Under the pieces are notes generated by a model. It was given only the letters and a program-made list of their open reading frames with translations, was not told the origin of the DNA and did not search any database. From Kiritimatiellales bacterium (lineage in GTDB: Bacteria > Verrucomicrobiota > Kiritimatiellia > Kiritimatiellales > Tichowtungiaceae), in the NCBI GenBank assembly GCA_041656295.1, contig JBBADV010000001.1, positions 1-64,000 on the forward strand: a stretch of DNA of 64,000 nucleotides, in the 5' to 3' direction. The first letter of the stretch is position 1, and each line of letters begins with the position of its first letter. The position numbers and the translations under genes were made by a program. Positions 1 to 8,665 of this stretch are shown one piece after another.

Positions 1-534
1 TAAAAAATCAATCGAGCGGTCGGCAACCCAGCTTGACTGGTGCGCCTCTGCCGGAAACTGTGACGGCTGGGGAATATAATAATATTCGCTGCGCATTCCG
101 CCGTCTTCGATCACATATGAATACCCGTGTTCGCGCAGCCAGGCGGCATAGTCGTTGTCGCTTGCACCCCACACCTCTTCATGCCGGTCGCGGCTTTCAA
201 AACCCCACATGCGCAGCGGGTCCGGCGAAAAGTGCATTTTGCCAATGCCGTGTGTCTGATAGCCGCCGCCGTTCAGTAGCTCCATAAAGCTGGAGAGGTT
301 TTGCGGCATTGGAACGTTATCGGTGCAGTCCGTAACGTGTGCCGGCAGTCCGGTGATGAGGCTGCAACGGCCGGAAATACAAACCGGCGATGGCGAATAG
401 GCGCGCGTAAAGGCGGTGCCTTCGCGTACCAGCCGGTCCAGTGCTGGCGTTTTTATAACGGGATTGCCCAGCGCCGCAATCATGTCAAAACGCTGCTGGT
501 CGGTGAACAGAAACAGGATATTCGGTTTTTTCAT
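1..534 (-). CDS. Sulfatase (N-terminal part, runs off window)
   Basis: Formylglycine-dependent sulfatase that would hydrolyse sulfate esters, probably on a glycan. The protein starts at 534 (MKKPNILFLFTDQQRFD), with the metal-binding Asp-Gln of the family and no signal peptide, so it is probably cytoplasmic. The active-site segment reads S-P-V-C-I-S-G-R-C-S-L-I-T-G: the Cys to be converted to formylglycine and the Arg at +4 are present, but the usual Pro at +2 is Ser and the next residue is Gly. About 178 codons are visible and the C-terminal two thirds lie outside the window. It follows the symporter gene by 17 bases, so it is probably the last visible gene of the minus-strand sugar operon. 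The family is certain; the substrate cannot be read. Confidence 0.93.
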   Translation of the reverse strand, partial: MKKPNILFLFTDQQRFDMIAALGNPVIKTPALDRLVREGTAFTRAYSPSPVCISGRCSLITGLPAHVTDCTDNVPMPQNLSSFMELLNGGGYQTHGIGKMHFSPDPLRMWGFESRDRHEEVWGASDNDYAAWLREHGYSYVIEDGGMRSEYYYIPQPSQFPAEAHQSSWVADRSIDFL

Positions 535-551
535 TATACTACACTCCAGAT

Positions 552-1958
552 TTAGACTGCACGCCGCGCTTCCAGTTTCCGGCGTGTTTCAGCGGCGCGT
601 TCACTCGAGATTGGATAGCGGCTGACAAATAAAATAGCTAACAACAGCCCTGCCACCGGAATGGCAGAAAAGCAAATACGCATTGACTGAATGGCTTCCG
701 GCGATTGTGCCGCGCCGAGTTTGGCGTCGAATCCACTGGCGTTAAGAATCACGCCGACAAACAGCAACCCAACCGATACACCGATTTTCATCACGTTGCT
801 GTACATCGCACTGTACATGCCTTCGCGCCGGACTCCGGTATGCAATTCATCTTCATCGCAAATATCGGCGACCATCGACGGCGTGAGAATCCACAGGCAT
901 GAAAGTCCCGGCGACATCATTATGGCAGCAACAAACTGCAGCCACGGATATTCCGGAACATACATCACATACTTGAGCGCCGAACCGGCCATCGCCAGAA
1001 TCAGCCCGCCGATCAGTGTTTTCTTTTTGCCGATTTTTGATGATATCCAGCTGATAATCGGCGCTGCGGTGATACCGCCGCTTAAATGGTAAATCATGCC
1101 GCCAAGTCCCATATACGTTGCAGCGGCTTTTGCATTGTCAGGAAATACATAATACAGATTAATGTATATTCCGAGCTGACCGATCATGAACAGTCCGAGA
1201 CACGCACAGATGACAGCACCGATCAGCAGAAGAAATACCCGGTTTTTTAATGTCGTCAGCAGACTTGAAATCAGCGGGATTCGCTCTTTCCGCTGATTAC
1301 GCACAAACCGTTCTTTTGAAGTCAGTGCCGGAATCGCAGTAGCGAAAATCATAATTCCTGCAAAGAACAGGGAAATCGTCTGCATCCCGTCCAGCGTATT
1401 TTCGAAACAGTCCATCTGTGTCAACCGGAATGTCCATTGAATAGAAATCCCTGCCAGTGCCGCAAAAAAGGCTGTAAACGCCATCACGCGCGTACGCTCA
1501 TTATAATCCGGACTCAGTTCATAGCTGAGAGCACTAAACGGTACTGAAAAAATTGTATAACAGGTATAAAACAGGATCGAGCCGATCATAAACCATAAAA
1601 AATAGCCCGTTTCGTCCCAGCCGCCGGGCACACGCCAAAGCAGCACATACGTCAGTGCGGATAAAATCCCGCCGATGAAAATGTACGGGCGGCGGCGTCC
1701 AAAACGGCTGCGCGTATTATCCGAAATTCCGCCCATCGCCGGATCGGTGAATGCGTCCCAGAGGCGCGCGGCAAAAATCCCGAGGCTGACCAGCGCCGGA
1801 TTTACACCGAGAAAAATATTAAACACCTGGCTGGCCATATTGTTAATGCTGTTCTGCATTAGATTATTCGCGGTGCCACCGACGCCAAAGGCGGTTTTCC
1901 TCCAGAACGATAAGGTACCCGCATTTTTTGTTATATTGTCTATTTTGCTATAATTCAT
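552..1958 (-). CDS. GPH-family (MelB-like) sugar:cation symporter
   Basis: Inner-membrane major-facilitator protein of the glycoside-pentoside-hexuronide:cation symporter group, importing a sugar or uronide with Na+ or H+. The 468 residues hold about 12 hydrophobic segments. The N-terminal part has the GPH pattern of RLWDAFTDPAMGGISDNTRS followed by a basic loop (RFGRRRPYI), and the second half repeats a similar basic loop (SSKIGKKKTLIGG). The length is normal for the family. It lies between sulfatase genes on the same strand, which suggests that it imports the product of sulfated-glycan breakdown. The substrate is inferred from context only. Confidence 0.9.
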   Translation of the reverse strand: MNYSKIDNITKNAGTLSFWRKTAFGVGGTANNLMQNSINNMASQVFNIFLGVNPALVSLGIFAARLWDAFTDPAMGGISDNTRSRFGRRRPYIFIGGILSALTYVLLWRVPGGWDETGYFLWFMIGSILFYTCYTIFSVPFSALSYELSPDYNERTRVMAFTAFFAALAGISIQWTFRLTQMDCFENTLDGMQTISLFFAGIMIFATAIPALTSKERFVRNQRKERIPLISSLLTTLKNRVFLLLIGAVICACLGLFMIGQLGIYINLYYVFPDNAKAAATYMGLGGMIYHLSGGITAAPIISWISSKIGKKKTLIGGLILAMAGSALKYVMYVPEYPWLQFVAAIMMSPGLSCLWILTPSMVADICDEDELHTGVRREGMYSAMYSNVMKIGVSVGLLFVGVILNASGFDAKLGAAQSPEAIQSMRICFSAIPVAGLLLAILFVSRYPISSERAAETRRKLEARRAV

Positions 1959-2037
1959 ATTTTTTCTATTGTCTTATCGCTTGTGTGCAGTGATGACGAA
2001 TGTCTCAAGGGTCGATCATACGCCTGTTAACATATAT

Positions 2038-4194
2038 CTATTCTCCGAGTTCTTTTTTAATAATTCCGTAGTCCACAATATTATGTTTTTTTTGCCACGT
2101 AATGCCCAGTAATGCGAGCTCTTGTACTTTTTCCGGCAACTGCTGTTCGAGATTTACAAATTCCGCCGGATCATTCTGCAGGTCATACAGCTCATATTGT
2201 ATCCCTGGAATTTTAGACGAGATGTTGTAATTGTTCGGCTCGACAATCAGCTTCCACCGCCCGTTTTGAATGATCACCTGCTGACCTTTGTCGTTAAAAA
2301 ATTGAATTTCCGGCGGCGAAATCTCTATGCCTTTAAACACCGGAAAAAGACTGCGGCCATCCGGTGCAGGAATCTCTTTTCCATTAAAAATTTTCGGATA
2401 GGTTCCACCGGCAATATCAAGGAATGTCGGCAGAAAATCGCCGACCCAGCCGATAGAGTCAGTGATGCTGCCGGCTTTAATCTGTTCCGGCCAGTGCGCA
2501 ATCAGATGCGTTTTTAATCCGCCCTCCCACAGCAGCGATTTGCAGCCATAATACGGTTTGTTTAAAATATCCGCGACATGCGACGCCGCGCCGTTATCGG
2601 AGAGATAAATAATCAGCGTATTGTCAAATTCGCCGCGCGCTTTCAGTTCATCCACGATGCGGCCGATATTCTGATCCACCACATCCAGCATCGCAGCATG
2701 AACCGCCAGCGTGAGTTTATAGTCTTCAATCTTTTCCGGCGTTTTCAGCGCAACGATTCCGTTGGTGGCAAATCCGGCAGCGGTTGCAAATTCGTGATAG
2801 TGCGCGTCCGTTGGAAGAAGATTTTCACGCACCAACCCTTCTGCGCGTCTCTTTTCAACCCCGGCGAGATTATCATAACGCTTTAAATATTTCTCAACGA
2901 TCTCCTGCGGCGCCTGCAGCGGTTTATGCGGCGCACGATACGCCAAATACATAAAGAACGGCGGAGCATTTTTTTCTGCGGTTGCGCCGCGAATCATTTC
3001 AAGAGCTCTATCTGTTAAACCGTCCGTATCATAAAACGCTTTAGCGGTTCTCCCGTGGTTCGGCGTGAATGTACTTTTATAGCGCCTTGGATTCTGTTTT
3101 TCGATGTAACAGAACATGGAATAGATTTTGTCGTACGGAATCGTTGCCGGCCAATTGCCTTCTACATAATCCTGCGGATCCTCCGGCGTAAAAAAGAAAT
3201 GCGTTTCGCCCTCAATCATGCCGAAAAATTTGTTGAATCCGCGCTGCAGCGGCAGCGTGTTATATTCCGCATCAATTTCCGCCGGCGTTAATTCCCAGCC
3301 CGGATGCGCCGCTTTCCACTGTTCCTGCAGCGCCGGATTGTCTTTCATCAGACTGCCGCCGAGATGCCACTTGCCCGCCATCATGGTGTGATATCCTGAG
3401 GATTTCATGACTTCGGCAATTGTCGGGAATTCGCCGGACAGACGCCCCCGATATGCCGGACGCTGCAGTTCACGATCCCATCCGCCGAGTGTTCCGGCAG
3501 CAAAACCGACTGCCGAGCAGTCACGGCCGGTCATAATCGACGCACGCGTCGGGCTGCACCGTCCGTTCGTATAAAAATTGCGGAAGCGCATTCCGGCGCG
3601 ACCCAGCGCATCAATATTCGGCGTATCAATTTCACCGCCGTAACAGCCGAGATCGGTGTAGCCGGAATCATCCGTTACGATTAACAGAATATTCGGGCGT
3701 TCCGGCATTTCTGTTTTTGTGCCGGACATCGCGAACGACGAGGCCGCCGTCGCCAAAAAAAATTCTGCGGCGATTGTTTTGCGGTTTCGCAGAGATTGAA
3801 CCGCGGATAACGCGGATATAAACGGATAAAATTCAAACCACGAATTAACACGAATCGACGCTAATGCCGGCGTTTTCCCAAAAAATGAAATCGGGAAGAG
3901 GCACGAGGCAATAGATGAAATGAGCTCAGCAGCTTTGCGCGGAAAAAATCTGCGCGCAAAGGCGCGGAGAAGAAGGAGGCTTTTTACAGAAGGAAATGAA
4001 GGTGAACGATGAATGACTGGAGGGATGCCGGCCTCGGCATCCGCGGTCGCAGAGGCCTGCGACCCTCCATCAAAAAAAAGATTCCTTCGCGTTCCGTTGC
4101 GTCCTTCTGTTAAATTTTTCCATCCGTTTATATCCGCGTTATCCGCGGTCTGACCTGAAAAAATCCGGCGCTGAATTATTTTTTTTATTTTCAC
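2038..4194 (-). CDS. Sulfatase with a repeat-derived N-terminal extension
   Basis: Arylsulfatase-type enzyme. The catalytic domain begins at about residue 168 (RPNILLIVTDDSGYTDLGC) and carries the formylglycine motif C-S-P-T-R in GRCSPTRASIMTG, then HLGG and SDNGA segments of the alkaline-phosphatase superfamily. The open frame begins at a GTG at 4194, but its first 150 or so codons read through a 348-bp composite repeat and look like no protein. Just before the domain is a signal-peptide-like stretch (RNRKTIAAEFFLATAASSFA), followed by an ATG at 3729. The native start has probably been displaced by the repeat. Start choices are GTG 4194, a non-ATG codon near 3790, or ATG 3729, and none has a well-placed ribosome binding site. 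Neighbours are GH130 upstream and the symporter downstream. Confidence 0.88.
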   Translation of the reverse strand: MKIKKIIQRRIFSGQTADNADINGWKNLTEGRNGTRRNLFFDGGSQASATADAEAGIPPVIHRSPSFPSVKSLLLLRAFARRFFPRKAAELISSIASCLFPISFFGKTPALASIRVNSWFEFYPFISALSAVQSLRNRKTIAAEFFLATAASSFAMSGTKTEMPERPNILLIVTDDSGYTDLGCYGGEIDTPNIDALGRAGMRFRNFYTNGRCSPTRASIMTGRDCSAVGFAAGTLGGWDRELQRPAYRGRLSGEFPTIAEVMKSSGYHTMMAGKWHLGGSLMKDNPALQEQWKAAHPGWELTPAEIDAEYNTLPLQRGFNKFFGMIEGETHFFFTPEDPQDYVEGNWPATIPYDKIYSMFCYIEKQNPRRYKSTFTPNHGRTAKAFYDTDGLTDRALEMIRGATAEKNAPPFFMYLAYRAPHKPLQAPQEIVEKYLKRYDNLAGVEKRRAEGLVRENLLPTDAHYHEFATAAGFATNGIVALKTPEKIEDYKLTLAVHAAMLDVVDQNIGRIVDELKARGEFDNTLIIYLSDNGAASHVADILNKPYYGCKSLLWEGGLKTHLIAHWPEQIKAGSITDSIGWVGDFLPTFLDIAGGTYPKIFNGKEIPAPDGRSLFPVFKGIEISPPEIQFFNDKGQQVIIQNGRWKLIVEPNNYNISSKIPGIQYELYDLQNDPAEFVNLEQQLPEKVQELALLGITWQKKHNIVDYGIIKKELGE
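3801..4148. repeat. 348-bp composite element bounded by 27-bp perfect inverted repeats
   Basis: Bases 3801-3827 and 4122-4148 are exact reverse complements of each other (27 bp). Between them lie at least two further modules: a palindromic unit at 4018-4069 (ends TGGAGGG and CCCTCCA), and an ATTCGTG...TTCGTGGTTTGAA type unit next to the left arm. A diverged single copy of the 27-mer occurs at 26158-26184. The element is 116 codons long and stays open in the frame of the sulfatase. No transposase is encoded, so if mobile it would need outside help. Confidence 0.85.
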
Positions 4195-4283
4195 TCTCCC
4201 AATAAAGCTGCTTTCAGGATCTGATTCGGTATTTCATAGACCGCTGGAGAAGTTTCGACGGAAATCATTCGCCGGTTTCATCA

Positions 4284-5231
4284 TTATTGTGCTCCAAACA
4301 CTTTTGTGATGTGCCGGTTTTTACGGTAACAGGCGTCAATCAGATCGCCGAGCTGCGCTTCGGCAAGACCGATGCAGGTATCCGCCGCACCGTAATAAAT
4401 TTTCACGCTGCCGTCATCCTCCGGAATTGCATTGCAGGTGAACACCACATTCGGCACGCGGCCGACCTGCTCATACAGTTCCGCCGGCCACAGCACCGCA
4501 TCTTCACCGCGAGCAATCACTTTCGATGGATCGTTCAAATCCAGCATGCAGACACCAAGGCAGTAAATCAGCCCGTTACAGGTGTCGCCGACGCCGTGAT
4601 AAATTTCCAGCCAGCCTTTTTCCGTTTTAAGCGGAACCGCACCGCCGCCGATTTTATGCCGGTCCCATAGCGACGGGCGTACATCCATCAACGGAACTGA
4701 ATCACGCCAATGAACCAGATCGTCTGAATAACTGAGATACATCATTGACGGCCCGCGCGGGTCGCCCATCGGACGGTCGAGACGCACGTGGCGTCCGTTA
4801 ATTTTTTCCGGGAACAAAACGCCGTTGCGGATCGGTGCGGGCGTGCGTTCCTGCTCAATACGTTCATAACTTACGAAATCTCTTGTCTTCACTAATCCGA
4901 GACTGATGCCGTATTCAATAGAAGTACTGGCATACATAATGAAATAGTCATCCCCGATTTTTGTAATGCGCGGATCATACACGCACTTCTCAGTATAACC
5001 CGGCTCAAAGCCCGGCCAGTCCACCGGTTCCGGATCCACTGTAAATTTTACACCATCTTTGCTGCGCGCCAGCCAGAACACAATCGGTCCGGACGCTACA
5101 GCGGCATCCATCATCACAATATATTCGCCGTTGTGTTTAATCGCGCCGGGATTCAGCACATACATTACATCCGGCGGCATATCCTGCGGAGCAATCACCG
5201 GATTATTTTCATTGCGGGTAAATATACTCAT
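4284..5231 (-). CDS. GH130-family glycoside phosphorylase
   Basis: Glycosidase-related five-bladed propeller protein of family GH130, whose members phosphorolyse beta-mannosides (releasing mannose 1-phosphate) or hydrolyse related beta-1,2-linked sugars. Visible family features are an early NPGAIKHNGEY strand, YDPRITKIGDDYFIMYAS with the Asp-containing catalytic strand, GGGAVPLKTEKGWLEIYHGV, and a C-terminal YYGAADTCIGLA. At 315 residues it has normal length. There is no signal peptide, so it is cytoplasmic, as expected for a phosphorylase that saves ATP on imported oligosaccharides. Its ATG overlaps the stop of the upstream sulfatase by four bases, so the two are translationally coupled. The exact linkage cannot be read. 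Confidence 0.9.
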   Translation of the reverse strand: MSIFTRNENNPVIAPQDMPPDVMYVLNPGAIKHNGEYIVMMDAAVASGPIVFWLARSKDGVKFTVDPEPVDWPGFEPGYTEKCVYDPRITKIGDDYFIMYASTSIEYGISLGLVKTRDFVSYERIEQERTPAPIRNGVLFPEKINGRHVRLDRPMGDPRGPSMMYLSYSDDLVHWRDSVPLMDVRPSLWDRHKIGGGAVPLKTEKGWLEIYHGVGDTCNGLIYCLGVCMLDLNDPSKVIARGEDAVLWPAELYEQVGRVPNVVFTCNAIPEDDGSVKIYYGAADTCIGLAEAQLGDLIDACYRKNRHITKVFGAQ

Positions 5232-6625
5232 TGCAAATACCTTTCTTTTTTACAGTTTTCTTCCAGCTGCCGGTCAAACAGCAGCATCGCATTTTTTAAT
5301 TCATTAACTTTTTCCGGATACACCGCAGCCAGGTTATTCTGTTCGCCAATATCTGTACTAAGGTTATAAAGTTCCGGCTGGTTGTTTTCGAATTTCAGCT
5401 TCCAATTCTCATGCCGGACACCGGATATTGCGCCACGGGATGCGTAATAAAAAAATGTATCGTGCGGTAATTGAGCATCGTTTGCCCCGGACAGCAGTGC
5501 GACGATGTTTTTCCCGTCAAATACTCTATCTTCCGGCAGCGGAGCAGCAGCAAGTGCTGTGAATGTGGGCACAAAATCCATCAGGGTCGCCAGTTGGTCG
5601 CAAACCGTATTTGCCGGAATATAGTGCGGCGACCAGGCAATACAAGGCACGCGGTGTCCGCCTTCATAGCTTGTACGTTTTCCGGCACGAAATGGATGCG
5701 CACTGCCGCCATGATGTTTTTTTTCAAGCCAGGGGCCGTTGTCGGAAGTAAAGATAACGTATGTGTTTTTATCTAATCCTGTTTTTCTCAATTCCTCTAA
5801 AACCTGTCCGACAGAGTCATCAATTTCTGCAATCGTCTGACGGTAGGCACTGTCAACATCCGGCTCATAAAATGATTCTGAGACGAATAACGGGACGTGA
5901 GGCGTCGTATACGCAAGCATAAGAAAAAATGGATGCTTCCGGCTTTTGCGGATAAATGAAATTGCCTCGGTGGTAAACCGCTGTGTTAATCCGGTAAGAT
6001 CAACCGGCTGCTCAATAACAGTTGTGTTCCGGATGAGCGGGATATCCCATTGCCGCCAGCTTTCATTACGGCTGCTCCGCCAGGTCTCATCAAGATTTGT
6101 TACAGAGACTTTTGCCGCCATTGCCTCAGGACTGTCATGGGAGTCCATATCCGTACTGTAAGGAACACCGAAAAACAGATCAAATCCGTTTGAGGTCGGC
6201 AGATGTTCAGGGCGATGTCCAAGGTGCCACTTCCCGATACAGGCGGTTGTATATCCTGCCGAACGGAGCAATGATGCAATCGTCGTTTCCGCCGGTCCGA
6301 TTCCGCTTGCTGAATCCGGGAAAAACACTCCGATATGCAGCCCCTCGCGTTTAGGATATCGTCCAGTCATCAAAGCCGCACGCGACGGAGAAGAGACGGA
6401 CGCCGCCGCATAAAATGAAGTAAACTTCATTCCTTCCGCCGCCATCCGGTCAAGTTGAGGCGTTACATTTTTCTCTGACTCAAAGCAGCTTAAATCGGCG
6501 TACCCCATGTCATCCGCCAATAAAACAATGAAGTTCGGTTGTTCAGTATACTCTTTTTTACAACAACCGGCAAAAAGTGCTCCCATGGCAGCAACGGCAG
6601 TGCAATTAAAAATTCTTTTGCTCAT
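5228..6625 (-). CDS. Sulfatase, Ser-type, lipoprotein
   Basis: Sulfatase of 465 residues with a lipoprotein signal (MSKRIFNCTAVAAMGALFAG followed by Cys), so it is probably anchored in the periplasm or outer membrane. The catalytic start is PNFIVLLADDMGYADLSCF. The modification motif is S-V-S-S-P-S-R-A-A-L-M-T-G-R: a Ser stands where the other sulfatases here have Cys. Ser-type sites are matured by the radical-SAM enzyme anSME; no maturase is encoded in this window. Further family segments are GKWHLGHRPEHLP and TSDNGPW. It overlaps the upstream sulfatase gene by 20 bases and the downstream GH130 gene by 4, so the three form one coupled unit. Confidence 0.93.
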   Translation of the reverse strand: MSKRIFNCTAVAAMGALFAGCCKKEYTEQPNFIVLLADDMGYADLSCFESEKNVTPQLDRMAAEGMKFTSFYAAASVSSPSRAALMTGRYPKREGLHIGVFFPDSASGIGPAETTIASLLRSAGYTTACIGKWHLGHRPEHLPTSNGFDLFFGVPYSTDMDSHDSPEAMAAKVSVTNLDETWRSSRNESWRQWDIPLIRNTTVIEQPVDLTGLTQRFTTEAISFIRKSRKHPFFLMLAYTTPHVPLFVSESFYEPDVDSAYRQTIAEIDDSVGQVLEELRKTGLDKNTYVIFTSDNGPWLEKKHHGGSAHPFRAGKRTSYEGGHRVPCIAWSPHYIPANTVCDQLATLMDFVPTFTALAAAPLPEDRVFDGKNIVALLSGANDAQLPHDTFFYYASRGAISGVRHENWKLKFENNQPELYNLSTDIGEQNNLAAVYPEKVNELKNAMLLFDRQLEENCKKERYLQ

Positions 6626-8600
6626 CCGTCATCCCTTTTAGAAAACACTCCGTATCAGACAATATTTTTTCTGAGGAACGGAATTCTATCAGTGTAATAA
6701 GAGCTTCTTCTGCATCAGCTTTTTCACCGGTTCCAGAAAAATGCAGTTCGTGTTTCCCCGCGTCAAAAAACAATTCGCCGAAATCCAGTTCGGTATCGGT
6801 GGAAATGTGGGGCAGGCATTCCTGCCTGCCCTTTTCGCAGGCAGGAATGCCTGCACCACAATTTTTTCCAGTTGTAAATGTGGAAGCGGCATCCCTGCCG
6901 CTGGCCAGAGGCTGGCAGCCGCTTCCACTTTTATTTCCGACAACATTCAACACAATCGGCAGGCTTTTAGAGAAATTTTTACCCGTTACGATCACGCGGT
7001 ATTTTCCGGCAGTAATCACTTCTGCTCCGAACACAACAGAGTCTTCCGGTGCCGCAAATCCGCCGGATTTGCCGTGATAAGAATACGGTGAGCGGGCATT
7101 GCCGAATACTTTTAATGGTGCATCCCCCGGGATGGTATCCGGCAGAATAAAATCTGTCAGGTTGCCGCTGGCGGTGTTTTTATAGCGTGGATCACCGATC
7201 AAAAAGTACGGCATGGTTAATGTACGGCGTGAACTGTTCACCAGACGATTCCACTGCTGCCGGCAGTCCTCCGCGAATGCTGCGGTGAGCTGCGGCAATT
7301 TACCGGAAAGGTTATTCGATTCCGGCGCATCGGTTTTGGCATCATACAACTCGACTGCACCGCCCGGCAGATGATGGAATTTATATTCCGGCGTATAAAG
7401 TACAGCATGAACATCTTTTGTATAATCCGTTTCGGAAAGATCGTTAATTATACCGATCCTGTCACGTTCCATCGGCAGCGGCATACCCGGCGGTGCAATC
7501 GGCAGACGAAAATATGCCCGCTCCTGATCCGGCAGCTGCGGATTCATTAACACCGGCTTTAAGCTCAGCCCTTGAAACGGCAGATGTCCCGGCACAATTT
7601 CATCTGAAATGCCGGCAAGGTCGAGGATGGTTGGCAGAATATCCTCTACCGCTCCGAGCTGTGCCCGCTCGCCGGCCGGAATTTTTGCCGGCCAGTGTAC
7701 AAAAAACGGCACGCGGATTCCGTTTTCCCAAAGCTCAGATTTACGCCCGCGCAGATTGAACGGATTGCGGTTTTCCCAATCAGCGCCATCCATCGGCGTG
7801 CCGCCGGTACGCGGACAAACCGGCGTGGCGCCGTTATCACTCATATAAATAACCAGTGTGTTATCCGTTTGTCCAAGCCGGTCAAGCGCTGTAAAAATTT
7901 TTCCGGCGGCGGCATCCATCTGTTCAATCATTCCGTACAGTTCCGCCAGCGGTTTTGAATAGCCTTTTTGCCGCAGCGGCGCGGAAAATTCCGGCGCAGA
8001 AACCCAGGGTGAATGCGGTGCAATAAATGCCGTTACAGCCAGCCACGGTTCTCCGGCGGCAGCATTCCGTTCAATAAACCGGATGGTTAAATCTGCAAGG
8101 ATGTCGCTGGTCCAACCGGAAAACTCCTGCATTATTCCGTCAAAATCTAACACCGGATTTTGATGTGCGTATTCTGTAACAAGAACTCCGCTTTCCGTGT
8201 ATCCGGTATTATATGTGCGGAATTCCGGCGCACGTGTATCCCATTTTCCAAAGTGTGCGGTGCGGTATCCTGCCCGCCGGAAATATTCCGGCAGTAAGAC
8301 TTCGTCGCGATTAATGTATGCACGCGAACGCACGCCCCATACACCGGCATGAAAATGATTGCGCCCTGTCAGCAGTGCGGTGCGTGCCGGCGCACAGGCC
8401 GGAGCGGAAATAAAATCGGTGAATACCGCGGATTCGCCGGCGAGACGGTCAATGTTCGGCGTATGCACCAGGGGATTATTATATCCGATATCACCGCTGC
8501 CCTGATCATCTGCAACGATTAAAAGAATATTCGGACGTTCATACGCAACCGCCGGCAACAGCGGCAGCGCCAGGCATGCCAGCAGCTCATTTGCTTTCAT
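6606..8600 (-). CDS. Sulfatase with in-frame palindromic repeats in its C-terminal domain
   Basis: Secreted sulfatase of 664 residues. The signal peptide is MKANELLACLALPLLPAVAY, followed by RPNILLIVADDQGSGDIGY. The formylglycine motif is C-A-P-A-R (SAPACAPARTALLTGRN), and GKWDTRAPEF and YMSDNGATPV segments follow. The last 150 residues form a beta-rich domain beyond the usual sulfatase core. Within it, about 44 residues rich in Cys, Gly and Arg (from roughly codon 556) are encoded by two palindromic repeats at 6806-6928 and keep the frame. On either side the sequence reads as ordinary beta-sandwich. An AAGGA site precedes the ATG at 8600. It is the first gene of a sulfatase-sulfatase-GH130 unit. 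Confidence 0.92.
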   Translation of the reverse strand: MKANELLACLALPLLPAVAYERPNILLIVADDQGSGDIGYNNPLVHTPNIDRLAGESAVFTDFISAPACAPARTALLTGRNHFHAGVWGVRSRAYINRDEVLLPEYFRRAGYRTAHFGKWDTRAPEFRTYNTGYTESGVLVTEYAHQNPVLDFDGIMQEFSGWTSDILADLTIRFIERNAAAGEPWLAVTAFIAPHSPWVSAPEFSAPLRQKGYSKPLAELYGMIEQMDAAAGKIFTALDRLGQTDNTLVIYMSDNGATPVCPRTGGTPMDGADWENRNPFNLRGRKSELWENGIRVPFFVHWPAKIPAGERAQLGAVEDILPTILDLAGISDEIVPGHLPFQGLSLKPVLMNPQLPDQERAYFRLPIAPPGMPLPMERDRIGIINDLSETDYTKDVHAVLYTPEYKFHHLPGGAVELYDAKTDAPESNNLSGKLPQLTAAFAEDCRQQWNRLVNSSRRTLTMPYFLIGDPRYKNTASGNLTDFILPDTIPGDAPLKVFGNARSPYSYHGKSGGFAAPEDSVVFGAEVITAGKYRVIVTGKNFSKSLPIVLNVVGNKSGSGCQPLASGRDAASTFTTGKNCGAGIPACEKGRQECLPHISTDTELDFGELFFDAGKHELHFSGTGEKADAEEALITLIEFRSSEKILSDTECFLKGMTDEQKNF
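6806..6860. repeat. Palindromic repeat (GGGCAGGCATTCCTGCC type) inside a CDS
   Basis: A 55-bp near-perfect hairpin whose arms, about 24 bases each, begin TGTGG and end CCACA around a 7-base loop. Its core (GCAGGCATTCCTGCCTGC) is related to the units at 21.1, 26.3 and 46.2 kb. It is read in frame by the sulfatase on the minus strand. Confidence 0.85.
6880..6928. repeat. Palindromic repeat (GTGGAAGCGGC type) inside a CDS
   Basis: A 49-bp unit with perfect 11-bp arms (GTGGAAGCGGC and its complement) plus inner complementarity. It lies 19 bases from the preceding palindrome. Together they span 123 bp (41 codons) of the sulfatase reading frame. Confidence 0.8.
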
Positions 8601-8665
8601 TCAGACAAAATCCTTCCGTATGCCCTTAACAGCATTGCTTATTTTTTGCCTCTGTTTTGCCGCAA

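Noticed and set aside
6741..7091. Small plus-strand frames around the repeats in the sulfatase gene
   Set aside because: They exist because the palindromes are open in several frames; they lack starts with ribosome sites and conserved sequence.
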